DNA of 64,000 bases from Gemmatimonas sp. (GTDB lineage Bacteria; Gemmatimonadota; Gemmatimonadetes; Gemmatimonadales; Gemmatimonadaceae), in the NCBI RefSeq assembly GCF_031426495.1, contig NZ_JANPLK010000078.1:1-64000 (forward strand). Reading direction: 5' to 3'. The notes under the pieces are model-generated. The model was not told the origin of the DNA, made no database searches, and worked only from the letters and a program-made list of their open reading frames with translations. Every line of letters begins with the position of its first letter. Within the stretch, counting starts at the first letter, position 1. Shown here piece by piece: positions 50,436 to 61,200 of this stretch. The position numbers were made by a program, and so were the translations under genes.

Positions 50436-50620
50436 GGCTCGCGACTATCGAGGGCACCGATGATCGCCATGACGACGGACGTCATGAGCACCCAGAACAC
50501 AATCCATCCGAGCAGAAACGGCATACCGAGAATGCGCGGCTCGACGCGGTTGGCAAACCACGGCGCGCCGACGAGGGCGACTGCAGGGACCAGCGCCAGC
50601 AGTCGATACGGCTTGGTCAT
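50432..50620 (-). CDS. DUF3311 small membrane protein
   Basis: This 62-residue protein has two helices (LLALVPAVALVGAPWFAN and LGWIVFWVLMTSVVMAII) and the family motif RVEPRILGMPFLLGWIVFW. DUF3311 proteins are usually encoded next to SSS symporters, as here, and are probably small subunits. It overlaps both neighbours by 4 bp. Confidence 0.85.
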   Translation of the reverse strand: MTKPYRLLALVPAVALVGAPWFANRVEPRILGMPFLLGWIVFWVLMTSVVMAIIGALDSREP

Positions 50621-51831
50621 GCCGTGGCGAGCAGATCAAGGGTGGCGGCGGTGAGATATCGCAGGCCGATGTCCAGCGAGCGTTCGTCGATCTGGAAGCG
50701 CGGGTGATGATGCGGAAAGTCGATGCCGACCTCGACATTCCCCGCACCGATGAACGCGAACACACCCGGCGCACGCTGTTGGTACGCCGAGAAGTCCTCG
50801 CCGCCCATCGTGGGGCGCATGTCGATGAGGGTGTCCGCACCGAATGTGTTGGCCACGACGTTGGTCAGTCGCGCAGTGAGTGCCGGATCGTTGATCACCG
50901 GACGGTAGCCGGGCTCATACCGGAACTCGTAGGTGGCGCCGAACGCGCTGGTCACGCCCTTGATGATGCGCTCGATCGTGACGGGCACGGTGGTGCGCAG
51001 CATGGGATCGAAGGTGCGCACGGTACCGGCGAGATAGGCCGTGCTGGGGATCACGTTGAACGTGGTGCCGGCAACGAACTGCGTGACCGACAGGACGACG
51101 GGGTCGAGCGGATCGACGGTGCGCGACACGACGTGCTGCAGTGCCGAGATGACCTGCGCGCCGATGGCGATCGGGTCGATCGTGCCTTGCGGGATGGCGG
51201 CATGTCCGCCCTTGCCGATGATCGTACACTCGAAGGTGTCGGGCGCGGCCATCGCCGGTCCTGCAATGAGTCCGATGCGCCCAACCGGCATGGCCGACCA
51301 GACATGGAGGCCGATGACGTAGTCGACCCCATTCATCACGCCCTGACGCACCATCTCTTCGGCGCCGCCGGGTGAGAGCTCCTCGGCATGCTGAAACAGG
51401 AAGCGCACCTCGCCGCGCAGCTGGTCGCGATGACGCGCCAGCAGGGTCACGAGACCAAGGGCGATCGAGGTGTGTCCGTCGTGCCCGCAGGCGTGCATCG
51501 CCCCGTCCGTCTGCGACCGGTACTCGACGTCGTTCTCCTCGTGGATGGGGAGGGCGTCGATGTCGGCGCGCACGGCGAGCACCGGTCCCTGCCGACCCGT
51601 GAGAAGCCGCGCCATCACGCTCGTCTCGGTGGGACGCGAGATCTCGAGATCGCCAATCTGCTCCAGCACCTGCTGGATGAACCGGGCGGTTTCGTGTTCC
51701 TGGAACGCGACTTCGGGGTGCCGGTGCAGCGCGCGGCGCCAGTCGATCACCTGCGGCGCCAGCTGTTGCGCCTCGTGGAGCAAGGCGGCGGCGTCGAGGG
51801 TCGGCGTATGAGTGGCAGTCGTCATGGTCAC
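50617..51831 (-). CDS. M20 amidohydrolase (hippurate/N-acyl-amino-acid hydrolase-like)
   Basis: This 404-residue enzyme has the M20D blocks WRRALHRHPEVAFQEHETAR, the metal-binding AMHACGHDGHTSIALG, LFQHAEELSPGGAEEMVRQG and RPTMGGEDFSAYQQRAPG, with a His near HHHPRFQIDE. This subgroup cleaves N-acyl or indole-acyl amino acids and hippurate. Coupling to the DUF3311-symporter pair suggests that the carried solute is its substrate or product. ATG at 51825 is an equally good start. Confidence 0.9.
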   Translation of the reverse strand: MTMTTATHTPTLDAAALLHEAQQLAPQVIDWRRALHRHPEVAFQEHETARFIQQVLEQIGDLEISRPTETSVMARLLTGRQGPVLAVRADIDALPIHEENDVEYRSQTDGAMHACGHDGHTSIALGLVTLLARHRDQLRGEVRFLFQHAEELSPGGAEEMVRQGVMNGVDYVIGLHVWSAMPVGRIGLIAGPAMAAPDTFECTIIGKGGHAAIPQGTIDPIAIGAQVISALQHVVSRTVDPLDPVVLSVTQFVAGTTFNVIPSTAYLAGTVRTFDPMLRTTVPVTIERIIKGVTSAFGATYEFRYEPGYRPVINDPALTARLTNVVANTFGADTLIDMRPTMGGEDFSAYQQRAPGVFAFIGAGNVEVGIDFPHHHPRFQIDERSLDIGLRYLTAATLDLLATA

Positions 51832-51905
51832 GGATCAGGCACGGGTGAACGTGGACGCTTCCCTAGTGATGTAACCGCTCGGCCCTTCTTTGCGTAGGTT
51901 TGAGC

Positions 51906-52571
51906 ATGGTCTTCCAGCAACCCGCATCCATCTCGGCGCCCCCAGCTCCGCCCGCCGCCCCGCAGGTACCAATTGGCGTCACGACGGGTCTCGACGCGGC
52001 TCCGCTCAGCCTCAAGCCGCTCACGGCGGCTGATGTGGAGGCACTGAAGGCCAAGCGTAGTGAGCTGTCCCGGCAGCTGACCTCGGTGCAGGGGCGCCGT
52101 GACGATGTTTCCAAGGAACTACTGCGTACGAGTGGTCCGGGCGCGAAGGGACTTGAGCAGCGCTTGGCGGTCATGGACGAACGCATCGTACAATTGGAGC
52201 GCGATATCGCCGCCAACGGCCGCGAACTAGCTCGGGCACCGGGTGAGCTCGTGTCTGAAGAGGCGGCGACGCAGCGGTACGGTCCGTTCAGCTCCGGACA
52301 GTTGACGGCGATTTCGATCGTGTCGATTGTGATGATATGGGGACCGTTGGCGTGGGCCGCGGCGCGCCTCATGATCAAGCGCTCGAATCAGCCGAAGCCG
52401 AGTGCGCAGTTGCTGGAAGGCACGGCCCGCCTGGAGCGAATCGAGCAGGCGGTTGATGCCATGTCGATCGAAATCGAGCGCATCTCGGAAGGTCAGCGCT
52501 TCGTCACGCAGCTGATGTCGAGCAAGGCGCCAGCACCGGCGCTGGTCGAACGCACCGAGTCGCCGGCGTAA
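51906..52571 (+). CDS. coiled-coil membrane protein of unknown function
   Basis: This 221-residue protein has a Pro/Ala-rich lead, then a heptad-rich coiled coil (about 45-110: DVEALKAKRSELSRQLTSVQ, LEQRLAVMDERIVQLERDIA). One membrane helix follows (about 130-155: LTAISIVSIVMIWGPLAWAA), then a second coiled coil (ARLERIEQAVDAMSIEIERI). The repeated heptads imply oligomerisation around a membrane anchor. No family is recognised. Confidence 0.65.
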   Translation: MVFQQPASISAPPAPPAAPQVPIGVTTGLDAAPLSLKPLTAADVEALKAKRSELSRQLTSVQGRRDDVSKELLRTSGPGAKGLEQRLAVMDERIVQLERDIAANGRELARAPGELVSEEAATQRYGPFSSGQLTAISIVSIVMIWGPLAWAAARLMIKRSNQPKPSAQLLEGTARLERIEQAVDAMSIEIERISEGQRFVTQLMSSKAPAPALVERTESPA

Positions 52572-52600
52572 TCCAGCGACCTCGGTACGAGACGAGATGC

Positions 52601-53002
52601 CTACGCCGGCATATCGTCGGCGCTGCGGTCGGCGAGCATGGTGGGATTGGTCACCACCGACGTGACCGAGCGGGGACGCACCATGCCACGCAGCCGCTCA
52701 TAGTTGAGCCGGAAGAGTTCCACCGCGGCTGGTACGTCGTGCTCGCTGCGCATGCGGAAGCTGATCCACCCTGAGTGTGGCTGCGTGCGGTGTGGCTCCG
52801 CGCGGCCGGCGGCCACGAGGTCGCGCCGCAATCGCACCGGCATGAGCAGGTCGGCCACGCCGCTCACGTGCACGTGTCCCATCTCGCGACGGTCCACGCG
52901 AAACTCGACGCCGCCAAACCGATACGGCAGGACCTCGACGCCATCCCAGTGCTTGACGATTCCGGCGACCAGTGCGCCGAGGTCGATGGTGCCCATGTGC
53001 AT
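52601..53002 (-). CDS. DUF5519/luciferase-domain small protein
   Basis: This 133-residue protein reads LGALVAGIVKHWDGVEVLPY, then GGVEFRVDRREMGHVHVSGV and HSGWISFRMRSEHDVPAAVE before LFRLNYERL. This order (alpha lead, GH-x-H strand, HSGWISF) is that of DUF5519, called a luciferase domain because a version lies in fungal luciferase-like proteins. It contains conserved His and Trp, but no reaction is established. The ATG at 53002 was chosen; the open frame upstream overlaps ada and looks unconserved. Confidence 0.68.
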   Translation of the reverse strand: MHMGTIDLGALVAGIVKHWDGVEVLPYRFGGVEFRVDRREMGHVHVSGVADLLMPVRLRRDLVAAGRAEPHRTQPHSGWISFRMRSEHDVPAAVELFRLNYERLRGMVRPRSVTSVVTNPTMLADRSADDMPA

Positions 53003-53141
53003 CACCAAGGCAAGACGTGAACCGAATGGAGTGATGCCTGAGCATGCACCGGGTTTTCGTGAAAGGCGAGCAATCGGCACGGTCCGGGTTTGCGGAGACG
53101 AATCGTGTCGCGGCCCGGAAGCGCATAGCGTATCGTCTGTC

Positions 53142-54218
53142 ATGGCTTCGATGAACTCTGTTCCTGATGCAACGATCGATCCGCGCTGGCGGGCCGTTGT
53201 CGAGCGCGACCGCCAGTGGGATGGCAGTTTCGTGTTTGCGGTAACGTCGACCAAAATCTTCTGCCGTCCGTCCTGTCCGTCGCGTCGGCCTCGGCAGGAC
53301 CGCGTGCGTTTCTATGAGAGCGGCCTCGACGCGCGTGCGGCCGGCTTCCGGGCCTGCAAACGCTGCGTGCCGGAGTCGGCCTTGGCCGGTGGCACCGATG
53401 CCTTGCACACGCCGCTGGTCGTGCGCGCGATCAGCCTGCTGGAGGATGATGCGATGACGGTCACGCAGCTCGCTGATGCGCTCGATGTCAGTCGTGCCCA
53501 TCTGCAGCGGGTGTTCACGCGCCTGGTGGGTTGCACACCTGCCGAATGGCAACGGGCCCAACGCAGCGAGCGGTTGCGCACCGCGCTGCCTGCGAGTGCA
53601 TCGGTGTCGAGCGCGGCCTTCGACGCGGGCTTCGACTCTTTGCCCAGTGCCTACGCGGCGGCGTCGGCGCACCTTGGCATGTCTCCCGGTGCGCTGCGTC
53701 GCGGCGCGGCCGGCGAGACGGTGTTCTACACGATCGTGCCGTGTGCACTTGGCTTCGTGATGGTGGCGATGACATCGCGTGGCGTACATCGCGTGGTGCT
53801 GGGCGACGACGCCGCGGCGCTCGAGACAACATTGCGCGAGTCATTGCACGCCGCGGACCTCGTGCGGGATGATGCAGCGCTCGGCGACATCAGCGCGAGC
53901 GTGGTGGCGCTGGCGAGTGGCGCGGCGCTGTCGCACGCGCTGCCGCTCGATCTGCGTGGCACGGCGTTTCAGCAGCGCGTGTGGCGCGAGTTGCAGCGGA
54001 TCCCACGCGGCGAAACGATCACCTATGCGGAGCTCGCGGCGCGCATCGGTGCCCCGAAGGCGGTGCGCGCCGTGGGCACGGCCTGCGGCGCGAATCCGGT
54101 GGCGATGGTGGTGCCGTGTCATCGCGTGGTGCGCGCTGACGGCAGCCTAGGCGGCTACGCGTGGGGGTTAGAGAGGAAGGCAAACTTGCTGCGGGTTGAG
54201 CAACTGAAAACTCCCTAG
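53142..54218 (+). CDS. ada: bifunctional Ada DNA-repair protein/regulator
   Basis: This 358-residue protein has all Ada modules. The N-terminal zinc domain has Cys41, Cys45, Cys72 and Cys75 (IFCRPSCPSRRP and ACKRCVPES); the first Cys accepts methyl from phosphotriesters. An AraC-type HTH lies at about 85-185 (MTVTQLADALDVSRAHLQRV). A methyltransferase domain ends with the acceptor Cys326 in AMVVPCHRVVRADGSLGGYA. It repairs O6-methylguanine and activates its own regulon. The stop codon lies inside the left arm of the hairpin at 54202. Confidence 0.94.
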   Translation: MASMNSVPDATIDPRWRAVVERDRQWDGSFVFAVTSTKIFCRPSCPSRRPRQDRVRFYESGLDARAAGFRACKRCVPESALAGGTDALHTPLVVRAISLLEDDAMTVTQLADALDVSRAHLQRVFTRLVGCTPAEWQRAQRSERLRTALPASASVSSAAFDAGFDSLPSAYAAASAHLGMSPGALRRGAAGETVFYTIVPCALGFVMVAMTSRGVHRVVLGDDAAALETTLRESLHAADLVRDDAALGDISASVVALASGAALSHALPLDLRGTAFQQRVWRELQRIPRGETITYAELAARIGAPKAVRAVGTACGANPVAMVVPCHRVVRADGSLGGYAWGLERKANLLRVEQLKTP

Positions 54219-54325
54219 TAAGCAGGAAGGAGGGTATCAGGGGGCAGGAAGCAGGTGAACCGCGCGTGGTTCCTGCCTCCTCCAGCCTGATACCCTCCTT
54301 CCTGCTTACTCGGGAGTTGGCAGTT
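54202..54325. repeat. long hairpin at the ada end
   Basis: AGTAAGCAGGAAGGAGGGTA and TCAG (54218-54240) pair with CTGATACCCTCCTTCCTGCT and TACT (54287-54310). AACTCCC pairs with GGGAGTT further out. The ada stop lies in the left arm. It separates ada from the convergent type III glutamine synthetase gene and probably terminates both. Confidence 0.8.
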
Positions 54326-54337
54326 ACAGGTTCCCGA

Positions 54338-56560
<2,223 letters not shown>

Positions 56561-56936
56561 GGCGATGTGTTTTTGGAGTGGTAGGCGGCACGACGGACGT
56601 AAGCTGACCGACTGTACCGCTATTCGTGCACAAGTTGCAGGAATATGTCAGACTCGGGCACAAAAACCAACGTCACATTACCGGATCGTACCGGCGATGC
56701 TGCCAGAGGTGCGAAGTTTATGGTACAGCTCGGTGTTAATGCCATCATTAGCGAACATAGCCCGAACAAAGGTGCCCTCCGTGTACTCTGCGCCCTCTTT
56801 CTCTCTGCGTGATCTTTTCTGGTACACGTCGGTGCTTTTGCGGCTCGGATCGGGGGAACCGATCACGCAGAGACAAGGAGAGCGCAGAGATCACGGAGGG
56901 TTTGGCGGTCGATAGGGTCACGGGGTACACTGGGTC
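56561..56936. other. intergenic region upstream of glnN with long hairpin
   Basis: No gene is supported in these 376 bp. Two similar segments, TGGTACAGCTCGGTGTTAAT (about 56714) and TGGTACACGTCGGTGCTTTT (about 56819), form a loose direct repeat. The second lies in the loop of the hairpin at 56775-56900. Confidence 0.5.
56775..56900. repeat. long hairpin upstream of glnN
   Basis: CCCTCCGTGTACTCTGCGCC through CTCTCTGCGTGATC (56775-56814) pairs with GATCACGCAGAGACAAGGAG through GCAGAGATCACGGAGGG (56861-56900). The loop is 46 bases. The arms contain the words CTCCGTG and CTCTGCG, similar in style to the CTCCGTGTTCCC arms of the hairpins at 11745 and 31625. Confidence 0.75.
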
Positions 56937-57548
56937 ATGCGAACTGCTTTTCTTTTTGAATGCGCGCGACGGACGGCGGTGATAGCGGCGGTGGTCGCGG
57001 TTGCCGCCTGCAGTGGCGACGACGCCCCGAAGGTCGATTCAGCGGCCGGCACGCCCATCGTCGCGGTGATGCCGCGGCCGATGACGCCGAGCGATTCGGC
57101 CTGCCCGCGCGATGGCACCTGGAAGCGGTGCGCGCTGGAGGATCGCGTCGTGAAGTCGGGGCTGGCGTTCAAGCCGGCTGGCGACTCACTGCAGGTCGCA
57201 TATCTGAGCGTGCCGGGGGTGCGCTACAAGATCGGGCTCACGGCCTCGATGGTCGCCTTCTTCTATGCGGATACGCTGGCTGCGGCCAAGGACGTAACCG
57301 CGCTGGACCGCTTCCGGCTCACGCCGCGGGGCGACACGATCGGTGCATGGAAGTCGGTGCCGAGCGATGTGATCTGGTCGGGGAATCTGGTGGCGGTGTT
57401 GTTCGACGCGTCGGCCACGCAGATCGAGCGCATCCGCCTCACGATCACCGCCGGAGCCCCGCAGCCCTGGAGTGAGGCGGCCAAGGCGGCGAAGGCCGCC
57501 GCCGATACACAGACGGTGCAGAAGCTGCCGCTGATGCCGGCGCGTTAG
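56937..57548 (+). CDS. lipoprotein of unknown function
   Basis: This 203-residue protein has lipobox VAAC (Cys25). The mature part has a two-Cys segment (DSACPRDGTWKRCALEDRVV) and a beta-rich stretch (YLSVPGVRYKIGLTASMVAF, then TPRGDTIGAWKSVPSDVIWS, GNLVAVLFDASATQIERIRL). It ends with an Ala/Lys helix. The family is not recognised. It overlaps the convergent gene by 4 bp at the stops. Confidence 0.65.
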   Translation: MRTAFLFECARRTAVIAAVVAVAACSGDDAPKVDSAAGTPIVAVMPRPMTPSDSACPRDGTWKRCALEDRVVKSGLAFKPAGDSLQVAYLSVPGVRYKIGLTASMVAFFYADTLAAAKDVTALDRFRLTPRGDTIGAWKSVPSDVIWSGNLVAVLFDASATQIERIRLTITAGAPQPWSEAAKAAKAAADTQTVQKLPLMPAR

Positions 57549-58183
57549 GGCGCCGCCGGCGCGCGCGCCGCCGGCTGCCGCGCCTCGGGCCGTCGCCGGG
57601 CATCGGCGCGCCAGTCGGTCACCAGCCGGACGAAGGCGGTCGCCCCGTACGTGATCGCGATGCGCTGCAACACAAACGAACGGCTGGAGACGGCCGTCTG
57701 CCGCTCGGGGCGCCAGCTCAGCGACGTCACGGTGCCGATGACGGCGCCGGCGAGAAACGGCAGGTTTGGGCGTACATCCCCGTGGGCCGTGCGCAGCGTG
57801 CTGGTCCGCACGATCGCGCAACCTGCCCGGGTCAGGGTCTCACGGGCCAGCGACACTGGCGGCGTGATGCAGACAGAGTGGTCGTCGACCCACGGTACGG
57901 CGCGATCAACCAGGTGTCTCACGGTCGTCTTGACTGCGAGGTAGCCCAGTTGATCGCCCACGCGTGAGCCGTAGCCGCCCCAGGTCCGCTTCCAGGCTTT
58001 GGGGGTGCCCAGTGTTTGCGACCAGCCGGCCGACAGGAGCGGCGTCACGAACAGCATGGGGCTCGGCTTCCCGGACACAGCGGCGCGCTCGACGGAGGTG
58101 GTGTCCTGGGCGTCGAGGCGCAGTGCGGCGGAAGTCGCGAGGATCAGCAGGGCCGCGCAGCGGCGCGCCGGTGAGGTGAGCAT
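57545..58183 (-). CDS. secreted or membrane protein of unknown function
   Basis: This 212-residue protein has a signal peptide (CAALLILATSAALRLDAQ). The mature region contains LLSAGWSQTLGTPKAWKRTW, GGYGSRVGDQLGYLAVKTTV and two Cys (DDHSVCITPP and TRAGCAIVRT). Hydrophobic segments follow (LAGAVIGTVTSL, IAITYGATAFVRLV). It may be an outer-membrane or periplasmic protein; the family is not recognised. The start at 58183 begins the signal peptide. An upstream in-frame start at 58237 is also possible. Confidence 0.6.
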   Translation of the reverse strand: MLTSPARRCAALLILATSAALRLDAQDTTSVERAAVSGKPSPMLFVTPLLSAGWSQTLGTPKAWKRTWGGYGSRVGDQLGYLAVKTTVRHLVDRAVPWVDDHSVCITPPVSLARETLTRAGCAIVRTSTLRTAHGDVRPNLPFLAGAVIGTVTSLSWRPERQTAVSSRSFVLQRIAITYGATAFVRLVTDWRADARRRPEARQPAARAPAAP

Positions 58184-58386
58184 GCGGTGGGATTGAACGG
58201 AAACGAACGGTTCCAGCGTAGGCACTGCCTTCGGCACTGTCGATAGGAAATGATAGGAAGCGATAGGCGCAGATCAACTGCAAGAAGTTGGGCAAGGCAA
58301 ATGGCCGCCAAGTTGACTGCTTGGCGGCCATCTGGACGAGGCTACTTCATAGGTCCATTAAAGGGACACTATAGATACACTTGCTA

Positions 58387-59622
58387 CTATCTCCGACCAG
58401 CGGGAGTCGGCGCCGGCGGCTGAGCGTCGAGAGCGGCACCCAGTGCTTCGGCGGTCCAGCTGATAGCGTTGGTATAGAAGTCGCCGACCTTGGCCGGGTC
58501 GATGCCCATCTCCTTGGCGATCTCCGACGCGTTCTCGAAAAGGCCGAGCTCGTACGATTCGGCGAAATTGATGGCGTTTGCGTACGGGCCGGTGCGGTCG
58601 AGCAGGGCTTCGTTGGCCTCGTCGCTGAGCACGACGCGCGAGAGAATTTCGGGAAGCGGCATGCGGAAGACGGCATCGAGCAACGAGAAGAGGCCGACGA
58701 GGAACAAGGTGCCGGCGTCGCGTGAGCCGCCAACCAGCTGCTCGAGCAGTCGACCGCGTTCCACCGCCTGACGTACCAGTTCCTGGTCCACGCCGTTCGA
58801 CGAGCGGCGGGCGGCGGCCACGGCCACGGCCAGCCAGCGGAGGAAGGCGGTGCGACCGATCAGCCGCAGTGCCTGTCCGATCGAGCTCACGCCGCGCATG
58901 CCGATGGCGGCCGAATTCACGAGACGAAGCAGCTGGAAGGTGAGCACCGGATCGGTCGATATGACGTCTTCGAGCTGGCGGTCGTTGATCTTCTGATCGC
59001 GCGCCATGCCCATAAGTCGCATCGCGGCAACGGTGGACTGCGGCATGTTGGCCGACGGCAACGGCTCGGGGCGGCTGAAGAACGTGCCCTGGAACGCGTC
59101 GAAGCCCAGCCCCAGCACCACCTCGTACTGCGCGAGCTCGTCGATCTGCGTGGCGATCAGCTTGGGGGCGTGCTTGCCGAAGCCCTGCGTGATGCGATCG
59201 CAGATCTTGCCGATCGTGACCGCGTTCTCGCTGCTGATATCGACCCGGACCCAGGTGACGTAGGGGACCAGTGCCTCCGACGGGCCGGCGGTTTCGCCGA
59301 CGTCATCGAGGGCGAGCAACCCGCCGTGCGCCCGGTAGCGGGCGACGGCTTCGGTCACCGCTTCGTCGGCTTCGAGATCAGGCGGGAGCATCACGATCGC
59401 GGAGCCCGGCTCGGCGACGTGAAACGCATCATCGAGCAGCTGCGTACGCGTGCAGGACACGAAGGCCGGCATGCGATTGCGCACGAGGTCGAAGGTGCCG
59501 CTCAGGAAGCTCTCGACGAAGCCGTGTTCCCCGGTCTCCGTTTCCTTGAAGCGGATTTCGTACCCGAGCAGGGCGCCGGTCGTACCGAAGACGGGCTGGC
59601 GAACGAGGCAGAAGTCGGACAT
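58387..59622 (-). CDS. degenerate-EAL plus HDOD domain protein
   Basis: This 411-residue protein has the YuxH-type order. The N-terminal EAL-like half (about 1-190) begins FCLVRQPVFGTTGALLGYEI but has RFKE where active enzymes have ELL/EAL motifs, and the catalytic Glu/Asp residues are mostly absent, so it should not cleave cyclic di-GMP. The HDOD half (about 200-400) reads INDRQLEDVISTDPVLTFQL, LRLVNSAAIGMRGVSSIGQA and GTLFLVGLFSLLDAVFRMPL. Such proteins act as signalling adaptors. The start at 59622 gives the conserved opening. Confidence 0.85.
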   Translation of the reverse strand: MSDFCLVRQPVFGTTGALLGYEIRFKETETGEHGFVESFLSGTFDLVRNRMPAFVSCTRTQLLDDAFHVAEPGSAIVMLPPDLEADEAVTEAVARYRAHGGLLALDDVGETAGPSEALVPYVTWVRVDISSENAVTIGKICDRITQGFGKHAPKLIATQIDELAQYEVVLGLGFDAFQGTFFSRPEPLPSANMPQSTVAAMRLMGMARDQKINDRQLEDVISTDPVLTFQLLRLVNSAAIGMRGVSSIGQALRLIGRTAFLRWLAVAVAAARRSSNGVDQELVRQAVERGRLLEQLVGGSRDAGTLFLVGLFSLLDAVFRMPLPEILSRVVLSDEANEALLDRTGPYANAINFAESYELGLFENASEIAKEMGIDPAKVGDFYTNAISWTAEALGAALDAQPPAPTPAGRR

Positions 59623-59756
59623 TTGGCTGGGAAGAACGCGGTACAGGGGTGGCGCAGACGACGTCGTCGTAGCGACTCTAAGACGATTCAACTGCTCGCG
59701 AGGTACTCTTTCGGGATTCGGTCCCGGCGTCCCTCGTCATCTCCCTTCGATCAGAC

Positions 59757-60230
59757 ATGAGTATTACGACGCTCGACGGAAGCCTTCACCGCGGCTGCGG
59801 TGGCCGGTACGCCCTTCAGACGGAAACGGTCACGATGCGCATCAGCGGCATGGCGGCCGAAGTCACCCGCGAGTTCTATCGCTGCGAAAAGTGCGGGCAT
59901 GAGAACCGGACCATCGACCAGCGCGATGTGGCGGAGAAGTCGGCGACCGAGCAGATCCGGGTCGCCCACGATCTGTTGGCGCCGAAGGCGATCCGACAGC
60001 TGCGTGAGTCGCTGGGGCTCACGATCCCGCAGTTCGCGGAGCTGTGCTACGGCACGCCCAAGGGGATCGTGGAAGGCTGGGAGAAAGGGAAGTACCTGCA
60101 GAACCGCGACGCTGATGCGCTGATTCGCGGGCTACTCGATCGCGAAACGCTGGAGAAGCGCGCGGCGAAGGCCGGCGTGACGCTGCCGGTGATCGTCGAT
60201 CCCGCCGCGGCAGCGGCAATCGCCGTCTGA
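59757..60230 (+). CDS. MqsA/YgiT-like zinc-finger HTH protein
   Basis: This 157-residue protein has an N-terminal zinc-ribbon-like part with Cys14 (RGCGGRY) and Cys43/Cys46 (YRCEKCGHENRT). Only three Cys are seen, so the fourth ligand may be His11. The C-terminal half is an XRE-type HTH (AIRQLRESLGLTIPQFAELC, GTPKGIVEGWEKGKYLQNRD), as in MqsA antitoxins. No MqsR-type toxin is encoded beside it. It precedes the ABC operon by 16 bp on the same strand and may regulate it. Confidence 0.72.
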   Translation: MSITTLDGSLHRGCGGRYALQTETVTMRISGMAAEVTREFYRCEKCGHENRTIDQRDVAEKSATEQIRVAHDLLAPKAIRQLRESLGLTIPQFAELCYGTPKGIVEGWEKGKYLQNRDADALIRGLLDRETLEKRAAKAGVTLPVIVDPAAAAAIAV

Positions 60231-60246
60231 ACCCGAGGACGCTCCC

Positions 60247-61179
60247 ATCGCACTGATCATCACCCACGAGCTGACGCGTCGGTTCGGCGACGTCACCGCG
60301 CTCGATGGCCTCACCGTGTCCATCGAGCCGGGCATTACCGGCTTGGTGGGGTCGAATGGGGCCGGGAAGAGCACGCTGGTGAAGATTCTGCTTGGCCTGC
60401 TCGATCCGTCGAGTGGGTCGGCGCAGGTGATGGGACATGATGTGGTGCGAGAGAACCGCGCGATCCGCTCACTCGTGGGCTACATGCCCGAGCATGACTG
60501 TCTGCCTCCGGAGATGACGGCAGCGGAGTTCGTGTCGTTCATGGCCCGTTGCTCCGGGCTTCCCGCGACGGCGGCGCGCGAGCGGGCGGCCGAAGTGCTA
60601 CGTCATGTGGGGCTGTTCGAGGAGCGGTACCGGCCCATGCGCGGCTACTCCACCGGTATGGCGCAGCGCGTGAAACTGGCGCAGGCGCTGGTGCACGATC
60701 CGCGCATTCTGGTGCTCGACGAGCCCACGAACGGACTCGATCCTGCCGGCCGCGACGAGATGCTGGCACTGATTCAGCGCACGGGGCGCGAGTTCGGCAT
60801 TTCGGTGTTGGTGTCGTCGCACCTGTTGGGTGAGCTCGAGCGCGTGTGCGAGCATGTCGTCTTGATCGACGCGGGGCGCCTGGTGCGTGCGGAACGACTG
60901 GGCGCGCTCATCGGTGAGACGAGCACGTTGCTGGTGGAAGTCGACGGCGACGTGGACGCGTATTGTGCCGCGTTGGTGGCGCAGGGGTTGGTGGTGCAGC
61001 GCGAGCTGTTGCGCGCGCTGGTGGACCTGCCGAACGGCGACGACGCCGAGAGTGTGGCGCGGGTGTTCGCCACGCATGACATCGTGCGCGATGTCGCGGT
61101 GGCGACCGGCGTGGGACTGTTGCGCATCGAACGCCGGCGCGGACATCTGGAAGACCTGTTCGCCGGAGCCAACACGTGA
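60247..61179 (+). CDS. ABC transporter ATPase 1 (non-standard start)
   Basis: This ATPase of about 310 residues has Walker A GLVGSNGAGKSTLVKI, Q-loop region LVGYMPEHD, signature YSTGMAQRVKLAQALVHD, Walker B ILVLDEPTNGLDPAG and the switch His in VSSHLLGELE. The first ATG/GTG/TTG in frame is GTG at 60316, which would delete the conserved first strand (LTRRFGDVTALDGLTVSIEP). The frame is open upstream. ATC at 60247, 7 bases after GAGGA (60235-60239), gives a normal length, so an ATC (or CTG at 60253) start is proposed. Its stop overlaps the permease start. Confidence 0.85.
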   Translation: MALIITHELTRRFGDVTALDGLTVSIEPGITGLVGSNGAGKSTLVKILLGLLDPSSGSAQVMGHDVVRENRAIRSLVGYMPEHDCLPPEMTAAEFVSFMARCSGLPATAARERAAEVLRHVGLFEERYRPMRGYSTGMAQRVKLAQALVHDPRILVLDEPTNGLDPAGRDEMLALIQRTGREFGISVLVSSHLLGELERVCEHVVLIDAGRLVRAERLGALIGETSTLLVEVDGDVDAYCAALVAQGLVVQRELLRALVDLPNGDDAESVARVFATHDIVRDVAVATGVGLLRIERRRGHLEDLFAGANT

Positions 61180-61200
61180 GCCAACACGTGTTCCAACACG
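61165..61200 (+). repeat. 12-bp tandem repeat at a gene junction
   Basis: GCCAACACGTGA is repeated three times with small changes at each unit's edges; every unit contains CCAACACGTG. It covers the end of ATPase 1 and the start of the permease and adds QHVFQHV to the permease N-terminus. Confidence 0.75.
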
